DNA from: Gorsachius magnificus
Lineage: Eukaryota > Chordata > Aves > Pelecaniformes > Ardeidae
Assembly: GCA_034008185.1 (NCBI GenBank)
Contig: CM067083.1
Coordinates: forward strand, 121,907,337 to 121,971,336
Length of the DNA stretch: 64,000 nucleotides
Reading direction: 5' to 3'
Part shown: in pieces, positions 27,560 through 38,059 of the stretch
Layout of the letters: every line of letters begins with the position of its first letter
Position numbering within the stretch: position 1 is the first letter of the stretch
Position numbers and translations under genes: made by a program
Notes under the pieces: model-generated
The model's input: the letters and a program-made list of their open reading frames with translations, nothing else
What the model was told of the DNA's origin: nothing
Database searches by the model: none

Positions 27560-28110
27560 TGCAGTTTAGATGGTGAGGATTCCTGGCATGCATATGACTG
27601 CGTGCCAGGGTGAGCTAAAAATGGTGTGAATCTAAATAAAGCCCAGGTTCTGCATGCAGAAGGATGTATGCATTAATATGCAGGTGCTAAGTGGTAATAT
27701 GGCTGGGTATTAGCGCTTGAGTGTGATTCATAATCAGGGCAGAAAAGGTAGAGTAAAAACCAGTGTGTTTGCATTTAGACAACACATTAATCAGCCCTGT
27801 AAGCAGCCAGTTAGAGCGGGATCCTTAGAGGAAAAGCCTTTACTGGATACACATTAGACATTTTGTTTAAAGATTAAAGTTCTTGTGTTTAATCAGTTTT
27901 AGAGTGGGATGGAAAACAGGATTAATTACAGTCCCTTCCATCAGTCTCCCATACCGCTGGAGTCACAAATGATGCGCCTTTTCAGCAAAATGGCCGCCGT
28001 CAGCAGCAGGCGCAGGAAACACTAATTGTAATTAAAGAGTTTATTTGGAATCAGAGAGCAGAGTTTTAATCAGGATGAGAATGGAGCCTTGCTGGGTGAA
28101 CCTTCAGAAA
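27560..28110. promoter_or_regulatory. Candidate conserved noncoding element
   Basis: This stretch is free of repeats and packed with transcription-factor-like words: CATTAATCAG, GATTAATTAC, CTAATTGTAATTAAAG, two TTTAATCAG and AAAATGGCCGCC (similar to a YY1 site). Texture differs from the flanking intron. Conservation itself cannot be seen from one sequence, so this is a guess from composition. Confidence 0.3.
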
Positions 28111-28607
28111 GTGGTTACTGAACAGAATGGGCCTTTTTAAACCAGAGAGAGGGGTCTTTAAACTTCTGGAGTGGGTTTTCAGCTTGATTGTCTCCTCAGT
28201 GGGATATGGATGAAAATCCTCTCTGGGCCAATTATTTTATTATTTTGCACTTACGTAGCATTTACATGGCATGTCTTAATGCTCTCGGAGGACTTTGCAC
28301 AGGGCACGTAAGTTCTGTTCTGGCCTTAAAATGAATGAACAAAACCCTAAAGGGGCTAAGGATGCCAGGTGACATGATTCTGCAAGAAGACAGAGAGGCA
28401 TTGGTGGACACAGAACGGTGCAATGAGGCCTCCCAGACTTCTACACTGTAACTCACTACAACCATCCTGGAAAGGCATCACAAAATCTGAGACCACCACC
28501 ATCTCAGCATCAGTTGTAGGTCTCAGTGAAAGCCTGGGGTAAGCCCACACCTCATGGGTCAAATCCATGCATGACTTTGCAAGCACTCCAGCTGCCCAGG
28601 TACTTAC

Positions 28608-28768
28608 CAGCTTGCAAGTAGAACTGTGTCCATTCAAATTCTGACTTTGGGAAAACAGAAACAGGTGGTTCTAGGTCCAGGACACCTCCATCCAAATCCT
28701 TGAAAAGGGCCTTTCTAGAGCCTTTGCATCTCTTTTCGGGGAACATGGTGTCTTCAGAGGTCTGTACA
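28608..28768 (-). CDS. PKHD1: PKHD1 exon 60
   Basis: 161 nt, against 158 remembered for human exon 60. The translation reads VQTSEDTMFPEKRCKGSRK, then ALFKDLDGGVLDLEPPVSVF and PKSEFEWTQFYLQA. The human counterpart has [20 protein letters not shown] and PKTEAEWTASF, so this is secure. The FKDLDG and PPVSVFP motifs are diagnostic and also occur in related G8/PbH1 proteins. The acceptor is CTCTCCTGCCAG; another AG seven bases further in is possible but would break the phase with exon 59. The donor GCT G|GTAAGTACC is strong. As remembered, human has a cysteine (CPELDC) where this sequence has Phe (FPEKRC). Confidence 0.95.
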
Positions 28769-31673
28769 CTGGCAGGAGAGTTAAAGTTATGAAGATGAGA
28801 GCAAAGGAAAAATATTGTGCTGCCGTTTGTAATTTATTTATGCTGGCAACAAACACTTCTGCACATAAATGCAATGTTTTGATATTTACTAGGTGAACTC
28901 ACATGCCCAAGAAAAGAAAAAAAATGGAAAATAAGCAAAAATAAATGCAACCTAAGCATATCAGTCAAGGTCTGGAATAGTCTGTAAAGAAATTCTGTAG
29001 CAATATTTACACTGTGGTGTGTTTGCATCCAAAGCACCAAAAAAACCAAATCAGAACAGTCCCTCTCCAAACGTTGGCTGGGTTTGGACAGAGAAAATCA
29101 TCTTAAATCCAGTGTAACTTTTATCTCAAAATCTCCTCCTCCCTGGAATTTGTTTTGGCCGGTGTGGACCGCCATGGTCCTTAGAGCCAGCTAGAAAGTT
29201 GCAGCTTGAATGCCTCTTGGTTCCCTCTTGGATTTCCTGGTTTGAAGAACTGCAGTGATGCATCAACATCCATGTGCCATTGATCTTTGACCTATGGCAG
29301 GTGAAGCCTGTAGTTGCTGAGTGAAGCGCTCAAGTGTATTGGCTGCTATCGCACCAAGTGACCAGGAAAACCCATTCTAACAGGACACAGTGCATAAGGA
29401 CTAATGTGTTTATAAACCTGGTTTGTTTGTTGTTTTTTTTTTCTTTTTCTTTCATACCCAGGTGTTTGGAACTACATCTGAAAGCATTGTCCTAACTTAT
29501 GTTCTAATAAAAAACCTGGGTTTGGAGTTTCAATGTAATTTTGGTGGGTTTGACGGGCTTAACGTGAAGTACACATGGATCTCACCTCAAAGCTACACCT
29601 GATCTAGGGTTTCATCACCCAATTACATGTAGCTAGTAGTGAGTGATTACTCAACCAGTACTGTCTCCCAGACGGGACGGTGAATAGTTATTTCTCTCTG
29701 TCTAATGACAGGTTCATACCCTAAGAATAGAATTAAACCATACTTTGAAAATAAGACTAATAAAGTAAGAGAGTTTCAGAGCATTGGTCTGAAAAAGAAC
29801 AAAGCTCTTTTTAGATGGCGTGATAATGTATCTCAGCAAACTACCACTAATTTTCAAATTAGTTTATTCAATCTTATCATCAGTATACTCTCAGGAGGAA
29901 ATTGTAAGTGGCTTGAAACAGCCAGAAAAGCCTCCAAATTTCTATGTAGATCATTAAAGACTGGCTTCCACAGAGGGATGTACCTGAAGTAGGACAGGTT
30001 TGTTGGAGGGGAACTCACATCGCCTGAGACACATACGGGACAGTTGAGAAGAATAATTTCCTAGACAAGGGTCTCTTGACCACAGAATGAGTTTAGTATC
30101 TTTAGATTATGTGTCTAATTTCTGGATCACTGAAGTGTAGTGAGCTGAATCCCCTGTTGAGAACCTTAAGTGCTTAAAAGTTAAAACTGCATTTTGACTA
30201 AAGGTTTAACACAACTTAAAGGAACTAGTCCACTGGCCAGATCACTCACATTACAAAATACAATGAGATACAATGATTTATAATCCAGCAAAGTCCACGG
30301 AAACATCTACAGATTGCTACATGGTCACGCATTAAGTCTTGAATAAAAGTTAGAATTTCTTAGGCTAAGGTTGGAAAAACCTGATTATTGACATTCTGAA
30401 TGCAGCAAACAGATATAGGCAGAAATTTACAGTAAGGCCAGAGAAACAAATGGGCCAATGCCCCCAATCAACACAGCTCAAAAGGCGTGGAGAACAAAGG
30501 TAGCTCCTCTGATCCTGACAGCTAGTTCAGTTCCTGAACATCTCTCAGAAGATCCAGCATTTCAGCTGGTTAGGTCTACCAGTGGTACAGGCAAAGTGCT
30601 TCGTGGCCTTGCCATATTCCCTGATGTTTCTATTTCCTCTCTTGCTCTAAGGCAATGCTCACTTTCTTTTTGACAGGACGTATCCATCAAGATATCCCTT
30701 CAGGATGCTGAAGCAGAACAATGCAGCCACAGCCTGGATCAAACTCAGCAGTTGCAAAGGTGAATTAAATAAATGCATGCAGATAATGCACGAGGAGCAC
30801 TGAGAGATGGAATCTTCCTCAGAGCTTTCCCAGACTACTAAGAAAGCATTCAGTAATCCATGTGCATTCATCATGTTTGAAAACCACCAACTCTTGCAGT
30901 GGACTGCGTATTCAGCAGCTCACAAATAGCATAATATTGTGGGATGGATACAAGAGCGAAACATAATGGGACCTGACAAGCTGGACAGGTCTCAGAAATC
31001 TACACGCAAACTAATGCCCAGAGCAAAAAGCAAAAATATAGAATAAAATAAAAATTCCGGCAGAAGGCTGGAGGGGCTCTAAACATAGCAGCGTGGGACA
31101 CCTCCAATTATTTTTGACTGGCAAGTGGAGTCCATGCTGGATTTTTTTGCTACTTGAAGGCTTTCCTGACATAGCCTCTGTATTGTGTTCACTGGTTGTA
31201 ATAAATAAATAGGCATGTGGTTTCCATTGGATGTGGTATGTTTAAACCGCTGCGACCAGCAGTGACTTAAGGTTACAGATGAAGCTCTCCCCTCCCTCCT
31301 CCATGTTCCACCATACACAGATGATGTTCTCCCTGGGCAGGAGCAGTTCTGGCAATCATTTGACATCTCACAGCCTGCCTGGTACTGATCAACATTTCCA
31401 ATGTGATCTCGCAGGCAAAAATCAAGCTCTGCTTCCCCAACAAAAAGGACATTCCCCGTCTCAGGGTTTTTTGCTGGAGGTCCTGACATTTTCTGAACCC
31501 TGAGGCTGAGAAGTCAGAGATGCTCAGGATGGAGTTTTAAGAAATGAGATATGTGAAGCTTGCTTTGCTATACAAATGTCAGTAAAAGGGGAAATCCAAG
31601 AGGATTGGTCTGGAGATGCACCTTGATGGAATCTGAACCTCAAATGTTTAAAAATTGTGCTAAACTAAGTTTG

Positions 31674-31732
31674 GGTTGGTTTTTTGGTTTGGGTTTTTTG
31701 TTTTGGGGGGGTTGTTTTGTTTTGTTTTTTTC
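31674..31732. repeat. T/G-rich simple sequence
   Basis: Runs of GGTTTTTTGGTTTGGGTTTT and poly-G immediately upstream of the LTR at 31738. On the transcribed strand it is an A/C-rich tract. Confidence 0.8.
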
Positions 31733-31737
31733 TGGAC

Positions 31738-32748
31738 TGTATTGGGTTTGCGTAGCAAGGTCTTGGTAGTGGAGGGGCCACAGGGGTGGCTTCTGTTTCT
31801 GCCCCTGGCCAAGGCCAAGCCAATCAGCGATGGTGGAAGCACCTCTGTGATAACATATTTAAGAAGGAAAAAAAAACCTGGTGCAGCTCAGTAGCCGGAG
31901 AGAGAAGAGAAGTGAGAGGATGTGAGAGAAAACAGCCCTGTAGACACCAAGGTCAGTGAAGAAGGAGGGGGAGGAGGTGCTCCACGTGCTGGAGTGGAGA
32001 TTCCCCTGCAGCCCGTGGTGAAGACCATGGTGGGGCAGGCTGTCCCCCTGCAGCCCAGGGAGTCCCATGGTGGAGCAGATCTCCACCTGCAGCCCAGGGA
32101 GGACCCCACGCCAGAGCAGGTGGATGCTCGAAGGAAGGAGGCCCCCGGGAACCCCGGGGTTCCGGAACCTTGGGCCCACCCCAAGGCAGGTTTGCTGGCA
32201 GGACCTGGGACCCACGCTGGGGACCCACGCTGGAGCAGTCTGCTCCTGAGGGACTGTACCCCATGGGAGAGATGGACCCATGCTGGAGCAGTTTGTGAAG
32301 AAAAGGTTGGAAATTGGGGGTGTCATGGGAGGGAACCACGCATGAGCAGGGGAAGAGTCCTCCCCGAGGAAGAAGAAGTGGCAGAGACAACGTGTGATGA
32401 ACTGACCCCAGCCCCCATTCCCATCCCCCTGTGCCGCTGGGGGGAGTAGGTAGAGAAACCTGGGAGTGAATTTGAGCCCAGGAAGAAGGGAGGGGGGGGG
32501 GAAGGTGTTTTAAGATTCACCATTTTTTATCCTTTCCTTCTCTGATTTTGATTGGTAATAAATTAAATTAATTTCATCAAGTTGAGTCTGTTTTGGCCGT
32601 AATGGTAACTGGCGAATGATCTCTCCCTGTCCTTATCTTGACCCACAAGCATTTTGATTTACTTTTCTCTCCTCTGTCCGCTTAAAGAGGGGAGTGATAG
32701 AGTGGCTTTGGTGGGCACCTGGTGTCCAGCCAAGGTCAAACCACCACA
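31738..32748 (+). mobile_element. Solo LTR of an avian endogenous retrovirus (1011 bp)
   Basis: Begins TGTATTGGGTTTGCGTAGCA and ends GGTCAAACCACCACA, with TG...CA ends. The flanking pentamers TGGAC (31733-31737) and TGGAT (32749-32753) look like a 5 bp target duplication with one change, as expected of ERVL-type integration. Inside are a CCAAT box (31820-31824), a TATA-like TATTTAAG (31856-31863) and an AATAAA signal (32557-32562), so promoter and polyadenylation features are in the right order for plus orientation. The GC-rich middle has imperfect tandem units with CTGCAGCCC and ATGGTGG(A/G)GCAG. Long open frames on both strands in this GC-rich part are composition effects. It is antisense to PKHD1. 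Confidence 0.88.
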
Positions 32749-33011
32749 TGGATTCAAGGTTTTTTGTGTGTATTTGTTTGATGTCTGAGCTTGTTAATTT
32801 TTGCCAGACAGGAGCAGTACAAAAGCAGAGATGGAGACAACGAATGGGACTGCTCTGCAGCTAGACATCCAGTCTAAACCAATTGCTTGAACTCTTTGTA
32901 AGACAATAAAAAGGTAGTTGATACCAGCAGAGGTAAGGATATTCCCAAAACTGTAGGTGTTTTTTTTTCCACAAGCCATTGAAAGAAATAGTTCAAAATG
33001 AAGTTTATTAC

Positions 33012-33174
33012 CTTGTTGGATAAAAGTAGAACTTGTCCTTCTCATTGACATGTAACATCCTTGATCTCTCTGCTGTGATAAGAGGCATGATGCCTAAATG
33101 GTCAGCGTTTGACATGATGCAGACATCCCTGTCTTCACTGTAGCAGCTCTTTGTAAAACCAGTAAAGGTGACTT
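33012..33174 (-). CDS. PKHD1: PKHD1 exon 59
   Basis: 163 nt, six shorter than the 169 I remember for human exon 59, i.e. two codons lost. The translation reads [20 protein letters not shown], then [20 protein letters not shown] and [13 protein letters not shown]. Human has VTFSSFVKSCYSNDLDVCI, ITAERTRML and KDKNKFYF, so identity is unambiguous. The segment follows the beta-helix; its two cysteines (SCYS, DVCI) are conserved. The acceptor is AATCCCTGGCAG; the donor AG|GTAATA is moderate. Entry is two bases (E across the junction) and exit two bases. It was not obvious as a long open frame because it is short and has no internal start. Confidence 0.94.
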
Positions 33175-33282
33175 CTGCCAGGGATTAAGAGAAGATCAAG
33201 CAAAGAAAAGTGGTTAGAGGAGTGCCAGAGCTAGAGGGAAGAACGCCTCTGTTCTATGACATGTTCCATGTTAAATTGCTCC

Positions 33283-33311
33283 TATATATATATACACACA
33301 TACACACAAAT
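33283..33311. repeat. TA/CA microsatellite
   Basis: TATATATATATACACACATA followed by CACACAAA. Confidence 0.8.
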
Positions 33312-33635
33312 AATTTTTAAATCAGGCTAATTGCATTGATCGCAGATCTTCAGTCAGCTTGAGAATATTCCATAGCAAAATTGTATCTTAAATTGACATA
33401 AACCAAGTCATGCCCATAGGAAATGAAATCGAAGGAAACAGTGAAAAAGAAACAAAAGCAAGAATGATTAACAAATTTTCATTTGAATCAGTAGGAACCA
33501 GTTTAATGACAACCTGCCTTGGATGGTTTATCCACTTGCCAGATATTAATATAAGGTGAGTTGGGTCTGGTGACATGTGCTTGTCACCGGCACTGAACTC
33601 TTGTGCAGCTACAAAATCCATGCTTTGCCACAAAT

Positions 33636-33730
33636 CTTCTGTAAGACCCTAGGCAAGTCTATTTACCTTTCTCTGTCTCCCTTACTCTTCAGTAAAAAGA
33701 GGATAATGTATTTTCTTATAAAAATAGGTA
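33636..33730 (+). mobile_element. MIR-like SINE trace
   Basis: TTCTGTAAGACCCTAGGCAA, then GTCTATTTACCTTTCTCTGT and AAAAAGAGGATAATG follow the MIR pattern (tgtgacctTGGGCAAGTcac, TTAACCTCTCTGTGCCTC, AAAATGGGGATAAT). Diverged. Confidence 0.45.
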
Positions 33731-34332
33731 GCAATGAGAGATAGACATGAAAAACTGTGAGGTAGTTAGATCCCACCATGGCAACCAGCTACCTAGGCTT
33801 GGCTATATGCAAATATTACTCTGGGGATTGTAAAATTAATTTGAACCAAAGGCATGGGATACATAACTGACTTTTATCCCTCTTGTGCAATTCCTTATAA
33901 CAATAAAAGCCATAACTGTTTCTGTGCAGCTGTAGTCATTACGTTCTACGCAAATTCTATACAAAGTGTGCTATTCACTTCTCAAACTTGGTATCTTTAT
34001 TTAGCTAGAGGTAACTGCAGATCAGAGAGATGAATCAAGTGGAAAAATAGATAGCACAGAAGGCAGGCATGTTTGAGGTGAAGTATATACATTAGCGCAA
34101 GACATGATTATACCACAGTAGATTCAGAAAGTGAAAAATACCAAATAATATATTTTTATATATTGAACTGTATCAAACTGAAAAAGAATTCTGTTCTTAA
34201 TTCTACTGAGGCTTGGATTTCCCCACTACATCCATTTATGGGGGTGGAAGGCTGCAACTGCAACTGGAAAAATGTAATTAGTCAAGAAAAACAGTGATGG
34301 AAGAGTCTGGCCAGAGGACATGGAAGACCGAC

Positions 34333-35211
34333 CTTTCAGCTTCATGAGTCCCAGGACTTTTGGACAATGCCCAGTTTTGTGCCATGGGTCCTCTGGCCTT
34401 TGGCTGGGAACAGTGGTAAAAGTAGGCCATAAAATCCCAACACGGCCTCTTAGAGGGTAGTACGGTGGTCGATCCTTGGCAGTTAGATCAGCTGAGTGAG
34501 GTTTGATCCTGTCTCTGATGCAGTCAAAAGTTGAGCTTGTTGCGACAATGACAGAGTTTCTCAGTTCTATGAATCTTTTCCCTGTGAGGCATTGCTTGGC
34601 ATAGGGGCAGTACACTACTGGCATGAGACCCACCGTGTTGTCCACCAGCACCACATTGTCCACAATGACGCTACTTCCAAGGTGGAACATGACACCATAG
34701 TCATAATTCTTATAGGATAGAAACCCCGTGATTCTAGTGCAGGTCTGAAATCCATCTCCCTGGTAGAGATGAATACCATGGAGACTTGAATGAGCCACGT
34801 TTTCACTGCAATACTCTCCATCCAGAAAACACTCTTGGCCTCTGATATGGAAACCGATTCGCTCAGATCCTGCCACAACATTGCCACAGAGGGAGACACC
34901 AATAACAAAATTCACCTTGATGCCAGCAACCCAGTTTAATAAGCCTTCTGGCTGCCTGCTTAGAATAACAAGATTCCTGATGAGAGAATGATTTTGCCCT
35001 TCCAAATCGATGCCAGGTCCAACTGTGTTGAATACTGTGTTGTCATACAACAAGATCCTGTTGCTCATGACTGCTTTAATGCCAGCTCCGCAGCTACCAT
35101 TAATGCTGGATGACACCACTGAGGACCCTTGGGATATATTTCTGAATTCAATGGCAGAAAGCTGAGGAGGCCCAAAGTTCAAAAATTCAATATTTGAGAG
35201 CTGAAGGACAC
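34333..35211 (-). CDS. PKHD1: PKHD1 exon 58: parallel beta-helix (PbH1) region
   Basis: 879 nt, exactly the length I remember for human exon 58, encoding 293 residues counting the split first Gly. It opens GVLQLSNIEFLNFGPPQLSA and carries the parallel beta-helix repeats: GIDLEGQ near residue 67, GNVVAGSERIGFHIRG at 110-125, NVAHSSLHGIHLY at 138-150, SYKNYDYGVMF at 166-176 and NVVLVDNTVGL at 186-196, then RNSVIVATSS at 218-227. NIS, NGS and NHS are potential N-glycosylation sites. These right-handed helices form the extracellular stalk of fibrocystin. The acceptor is CTCATTACAG. The frame stays open for 35 codons past the donor, but the true end is AAA G|GTCGGT, because exon 59 resumes the homology in phase. 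That donor is off-consensus at +3 and +4. Confidence 0.97.
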
Positions 35212-35581
35212 CTGTAATGAGATTAACTATAGTGAAATAAAAGCTTACAAAATTACCTAAGAACTGGTAAGAATTACACCCATTTAAACAGCACTTAGGC
35301 ATATAATAGCAGGCAATCTTTGTCAAAGTATTGCCAGTAATGGGCATTTGTTCATAAATATAAATAAAGTTACAGTAAAAGCCAACTAACCACAGAACAG
35401 CCCCTCCTAAAATTTATTCCATTATTTATGAAATATTATTAGTACTCATCTTTTGTACATGTTGCACAGTCACAATTTGCTTAGAATCACATAGTGCATG
35501 CAAATGGATAAATCTGCTGTTAGACAGTCCTTTCTTGGGCAGAACTGGTCTGGTCAATGAGGACAGGTGAATCTCAGCTAC
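35212..35581 (-). other. PKHD1: PKHD1 intron 57 (370 bp)
   Basis: Short noncoding intron. An open frame in phase with exon 58 extends 136 nt upstream of the exon 58 acceptor (CTCATTACAG), but that part has no similarity to fibrocystin, and exon 57 ends at a conserved point, so it is not coding. No repeat seen. Confidence 0.9.
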
Positions 35582-35734
35582 CTTCAAACTCTGTTCCACT
35601 GGAGTCCATAAAACGTCCCACCAGCATCCTCCCAGCGCAAGCCACATCAGACTTGATCTGTACGTTCCGTGTTAGGAGTCCAACCTCTGCAGCCAAAGGG
35701 ATGCGTCTACCATCTTCTATGTCATGGGAATGCC
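35582..35734 (-). CDS. PKHD1: PKHD1 exon 57: strand block before the beta-helix
   Basis: 153 nt, the length I remember for human exon 57. The translation reads [20 protein letters not shown], then [19 protein letters not shown] and [11 protein letters not shown]. The [11 protein letters not shown] string is almost invariant in fibrocystins and in other G8-plus-PbH1 proteins, where it links the G8 domain to the parallel beta-helix. The acceptor is AACTCCCCAG; the donor GAA G|GTAGCT is moderately weak. Entry is two bases and exit one base, joining exon 58 to rebuild Gly before VLQLSN. Only 370 bp separates it from exon 58. Confidence 0.95.
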
Positions 35735-37511
35735 CTGGGGAGTTTCAAGAAAGAAAATGTGATAAGTGTCTATCATAGCTATAAACCAGTGCTTTGAGGG
35801 ACATAAAACCTGACAGTTTATGCACAGCTTCTCTGCAGAATCTGCACTGACATTCAGGTGTGTTTTTCCTCCAGCACAATCTACATGCATCAACACAAAA
35901 ACAGAAAGGCCACCTGCCCATCAAATATTCACCATGTGCTTATATTTTACCAACATATCTCATTTTTAGAAAAAGAAGGTGCTAAATATTTTCCCTGGGG
36001 TGTGCAGATGCCAAATCAATGAAGAGACTCACACTTCATTTTTTTCTAAGCTCTGTGTGTTGGAGTTATTCTTCAGTACACTGCAGAGCTGATCTCCATG
36101 AATTGTCATTAGGATCAGACCAATGACAATGCTAAAAACCAATTTGCCACAGAGTCGTGGTTGTCAGTGTTTTCTAAACAAAGTCTTTCTAAATGAGACT
36201 TTTGAGAGAGTTTATGCAGATGCCTCTCTTGGAATTAATCTCAGGTGGCTTTCGATATCTGCAGATATGACGTAGTTATCCAAACTGGTTTTATGTACAA
36301 CGGAGAGCAATCCTCAAGTGCAATTTGTTATCTATTTTGTACATCTGCTTTAGGGGGAGATGAAATACAAGTGAGCAGTATGTATTTTTCTGCTTCGATT
36401 ATCAAGAGACCTGAGAGTGACTGGCTCCTGTGTGAACATTTACTGTAGATATCTACATTTGCCCAGGTGAATCCCTGTATTTATGTAGCTCTTAATTTTT
36501 CCATAAAGAGAAAATAGGTTAAGAACCGTTCTCTGCCCCCAGGACTGACTGGCAGGTTTCTTCCTTCCCTCGCAAAAAAAGAAAGGCCATGCATAAAGTC
36601 CTGGAAATGGGGTCTAGACGTGCTATCCTTTGAACTGAACTGTGCCATGCAGGCTGCTATCGATTAACACTATGGCTAATTGCAGAACAGGGCTCCGTTC
36701 CAAGTGAAGCTGTGTTTACTAGCACAGGTATAGCCATTAAAAACACACAGTATTTCTGAACCTTTTTATCCACATACTAACTTCTGTGCCTACCAGCTTG
36801 AATAAAGACTAAATTAAAAAAAAATATTGCTATACACAGGAAAAATCTAGGGGTTTGAGCTTCAGAATTTGATCCGTTAATAACAATTCTTTTATTTTTG
36901 TTAAATAGATGGTAATAAATTTATAGGCCAAAATAAAGTTAAATTAATTATCAACAGTGCATCTCTTTTTCCAGTTAAATACAGATCCTATGTAAACTAC
37001 ACAGGAAATAGAGCTATATACAGATTTTATGATTATTTACATATTAGATTACAAATACATTAGTTTTATGCCATGAAGTTGATAAAATTTTGCACTGGAA
37101 ACTCCATGAGTCTAATCATTTTGCAAAAAGGATTTTTTTTTAATTTTTCGGTTTTTGACACACCACAGAAATTGTGTAAATGGCCTAAAAAACCCCTGCA
37201 TTTATTTTTTTCCTTTAAAATTTTGGTTAATTTCTCTCTCTGTTAATCTATTCTGCTTAAAACATGAAATCCCAGGAAGTTTTCCAAAATTATTCAGCAC
37301 TGAATTAATTCTATTCCCAGAAATTCATGTTAAAACAGCTATTCTGTGCAATTCTGAACATTACATTTTCAGTATCAAAACAGCAAGAAAAAAAGCATAT
37401 AGAGAAAGAAGTGAAGACACCTCAGTAAAGTAGAATTGATCTGGGTGAGATCTAAAATGGAAAGTCGGTGCTTCAGAAGAAAACTCTCCAATGGAAAGAC
37501 TGATTCCTTAC
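35735..37511 (-). other. PKHD1: PKHD1 intron 56 (1777 bp)
   Basis: Noncoding, AT-rich toward the exon 56 side. It contains a 14 bp perfect palindrome at 36255-36268 within a less AT-biased patch (about 36050-36460). I see no CR1 or LTR copy here. Confidence 0.8.
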
Positions 37512-37666
37512 CAATATGCCTGTGCAGAAGGCGTTCATGAATTCTTATGCTATCACCACTGACTTCTTTAAGTGTAACTACTTCAGCTTGGTGGGCTTCA
37601 TAGGAGGAAGAGCTGATCACAATTTCTCCACCACGATTCCAATCCACTTTGTCCTCCACAAAAATC
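37512..37666 (-). CDS. PKHD1: PKHD1 exon 56: end of G8, start of linker
   Basis: 155 nt. The translation reads IFVEDKVDWNRGGEIVISSS, then SYEAHQAEVVTLKEV and IRIHERLLHRHI. Human has [30 protein letters not shown] and RIYERLKHRHIG. The VDW and SSSSYE motifs are hallmarks of this family (also seen in CEMIP/TMEM2-type G8 proteins). The acceptor is GCGTTACAG, the donor ATT G|GTAAGGA. Entry is one base (completing the split Arg of exon 55) and exit is one base. An open frame continues past the donor into the intron for about 40 codons but is not conserved and is not coding. Confidence 0.96.
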
Positions 37667-38059
37667 CTGTAACGCCAAGATATTAAGTTAATGTCATTAC
37701 ATTTACGAGAGTTATGCTCACAGATTTCCTAAAAAATGAACAACGGTTTTGCCTAGGCAGATCTCAGAAAGAATCCACAGGCTAAGCTCTAGGAAAAGCC
37801 CCTTTAGGGCTTTCTGCAAAAACAGATGTCTAGAATATGTGGGAGGAATTTCATCCTGAAATGTCTATTTCCCACCACTGATTAACAAGGTGTACAGCTC
37901 CAGGAGAGTTGCAGGGCTCAAGTAAATTGCCTACCAGAGATGTGGGGTTTGGTGCCAGGAATACTCTGCAGACCTGAAAGTCAGCTTTGGACTTAGACAT
38001 CAAAATATAGGTTTGCATGTGTAGGGGTATGTGTGTGTGCACCTGGCATCTAAGCTTCC

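Larger units (their letters stand above)
1..28607 (-). other. PKHD1: PKHD1 intron 60, partial (at least 28.6 kb)
   Basis: The next human exon (61) is about 1 kb and should leave an open frame of over 300 codons on the minus strand. No such frame exists here, so intron 60 runs past the left edge. Contents noted: microsatellite at the left edge, CR1 copies at 8176-8355, 14960-15069, 22322-22385, 23730-24700 and 25111-25607, a solo LTR at 15175-15719, an ancient CR1 at 19722-20090, TG/TA and ATTCC arrays at 20722-20855 and MIR-like traces. 27560-28110 and 11600-11830 look like candidate conserved noncoding elements. The remaining stretches of several hundred bases (1-8170, 8356-14590, 15720-19720, 20860-22320, 25610-27560) show nothing I can name. 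Confidence 0.8.
28769..33011 (-). other. PKHD1: PKHD1 intron 59 (4243 bp)
   Basis: Noncoding. It holds a 1011 bp solo LTR (31738-32748) preceded by a T/G-rich simple stretch (31674-31732). A 136-codon minus-strand open frame at 31079-31489 has no recognisable family and is not in the PKHD1 reading. No CR1 copy noticed. Confidence 0.85.
33175..34332 (-). other. PKHD1: PKHD1 intron 58 (1158 bp)
   Basis: Noncoding. A MIR-like stretch is visible near 33636-33730 and a TA/CA microsatellite at 33283-33311. The rest is AT-rich intron without a recognisable element. Confidence 0.85.

Noticed and set aside
31079..31489. 136-codon minus-strand open frame in intron 59
   Set aside because: No family recognised, not in phase with or similar to PKHD1, no splice-bounded conserved block; likely chance.
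31859..32449. Overlapping long open frames on both strands (up to 175 codons)
   Set aside because: They lie in the GC-rich tandem part of the solo LTR, where stop codons are scarce on all frames; low-complexity Pro/Gly-rich translations.
34226..34332. Open frame continuing past exon 58 to a stop at 34226
   Set aside because: The extra 35 codons have no fibrocystin similarity; homology resumes in phase at exon 59, so this is intron read-through.
35212..35347. In-frame Met and 45 codons upstream of exon 58
   Set aside because: Lies in intron 57 with a good acceptor at its end; exon 57 supplies the conserved upstream residues.
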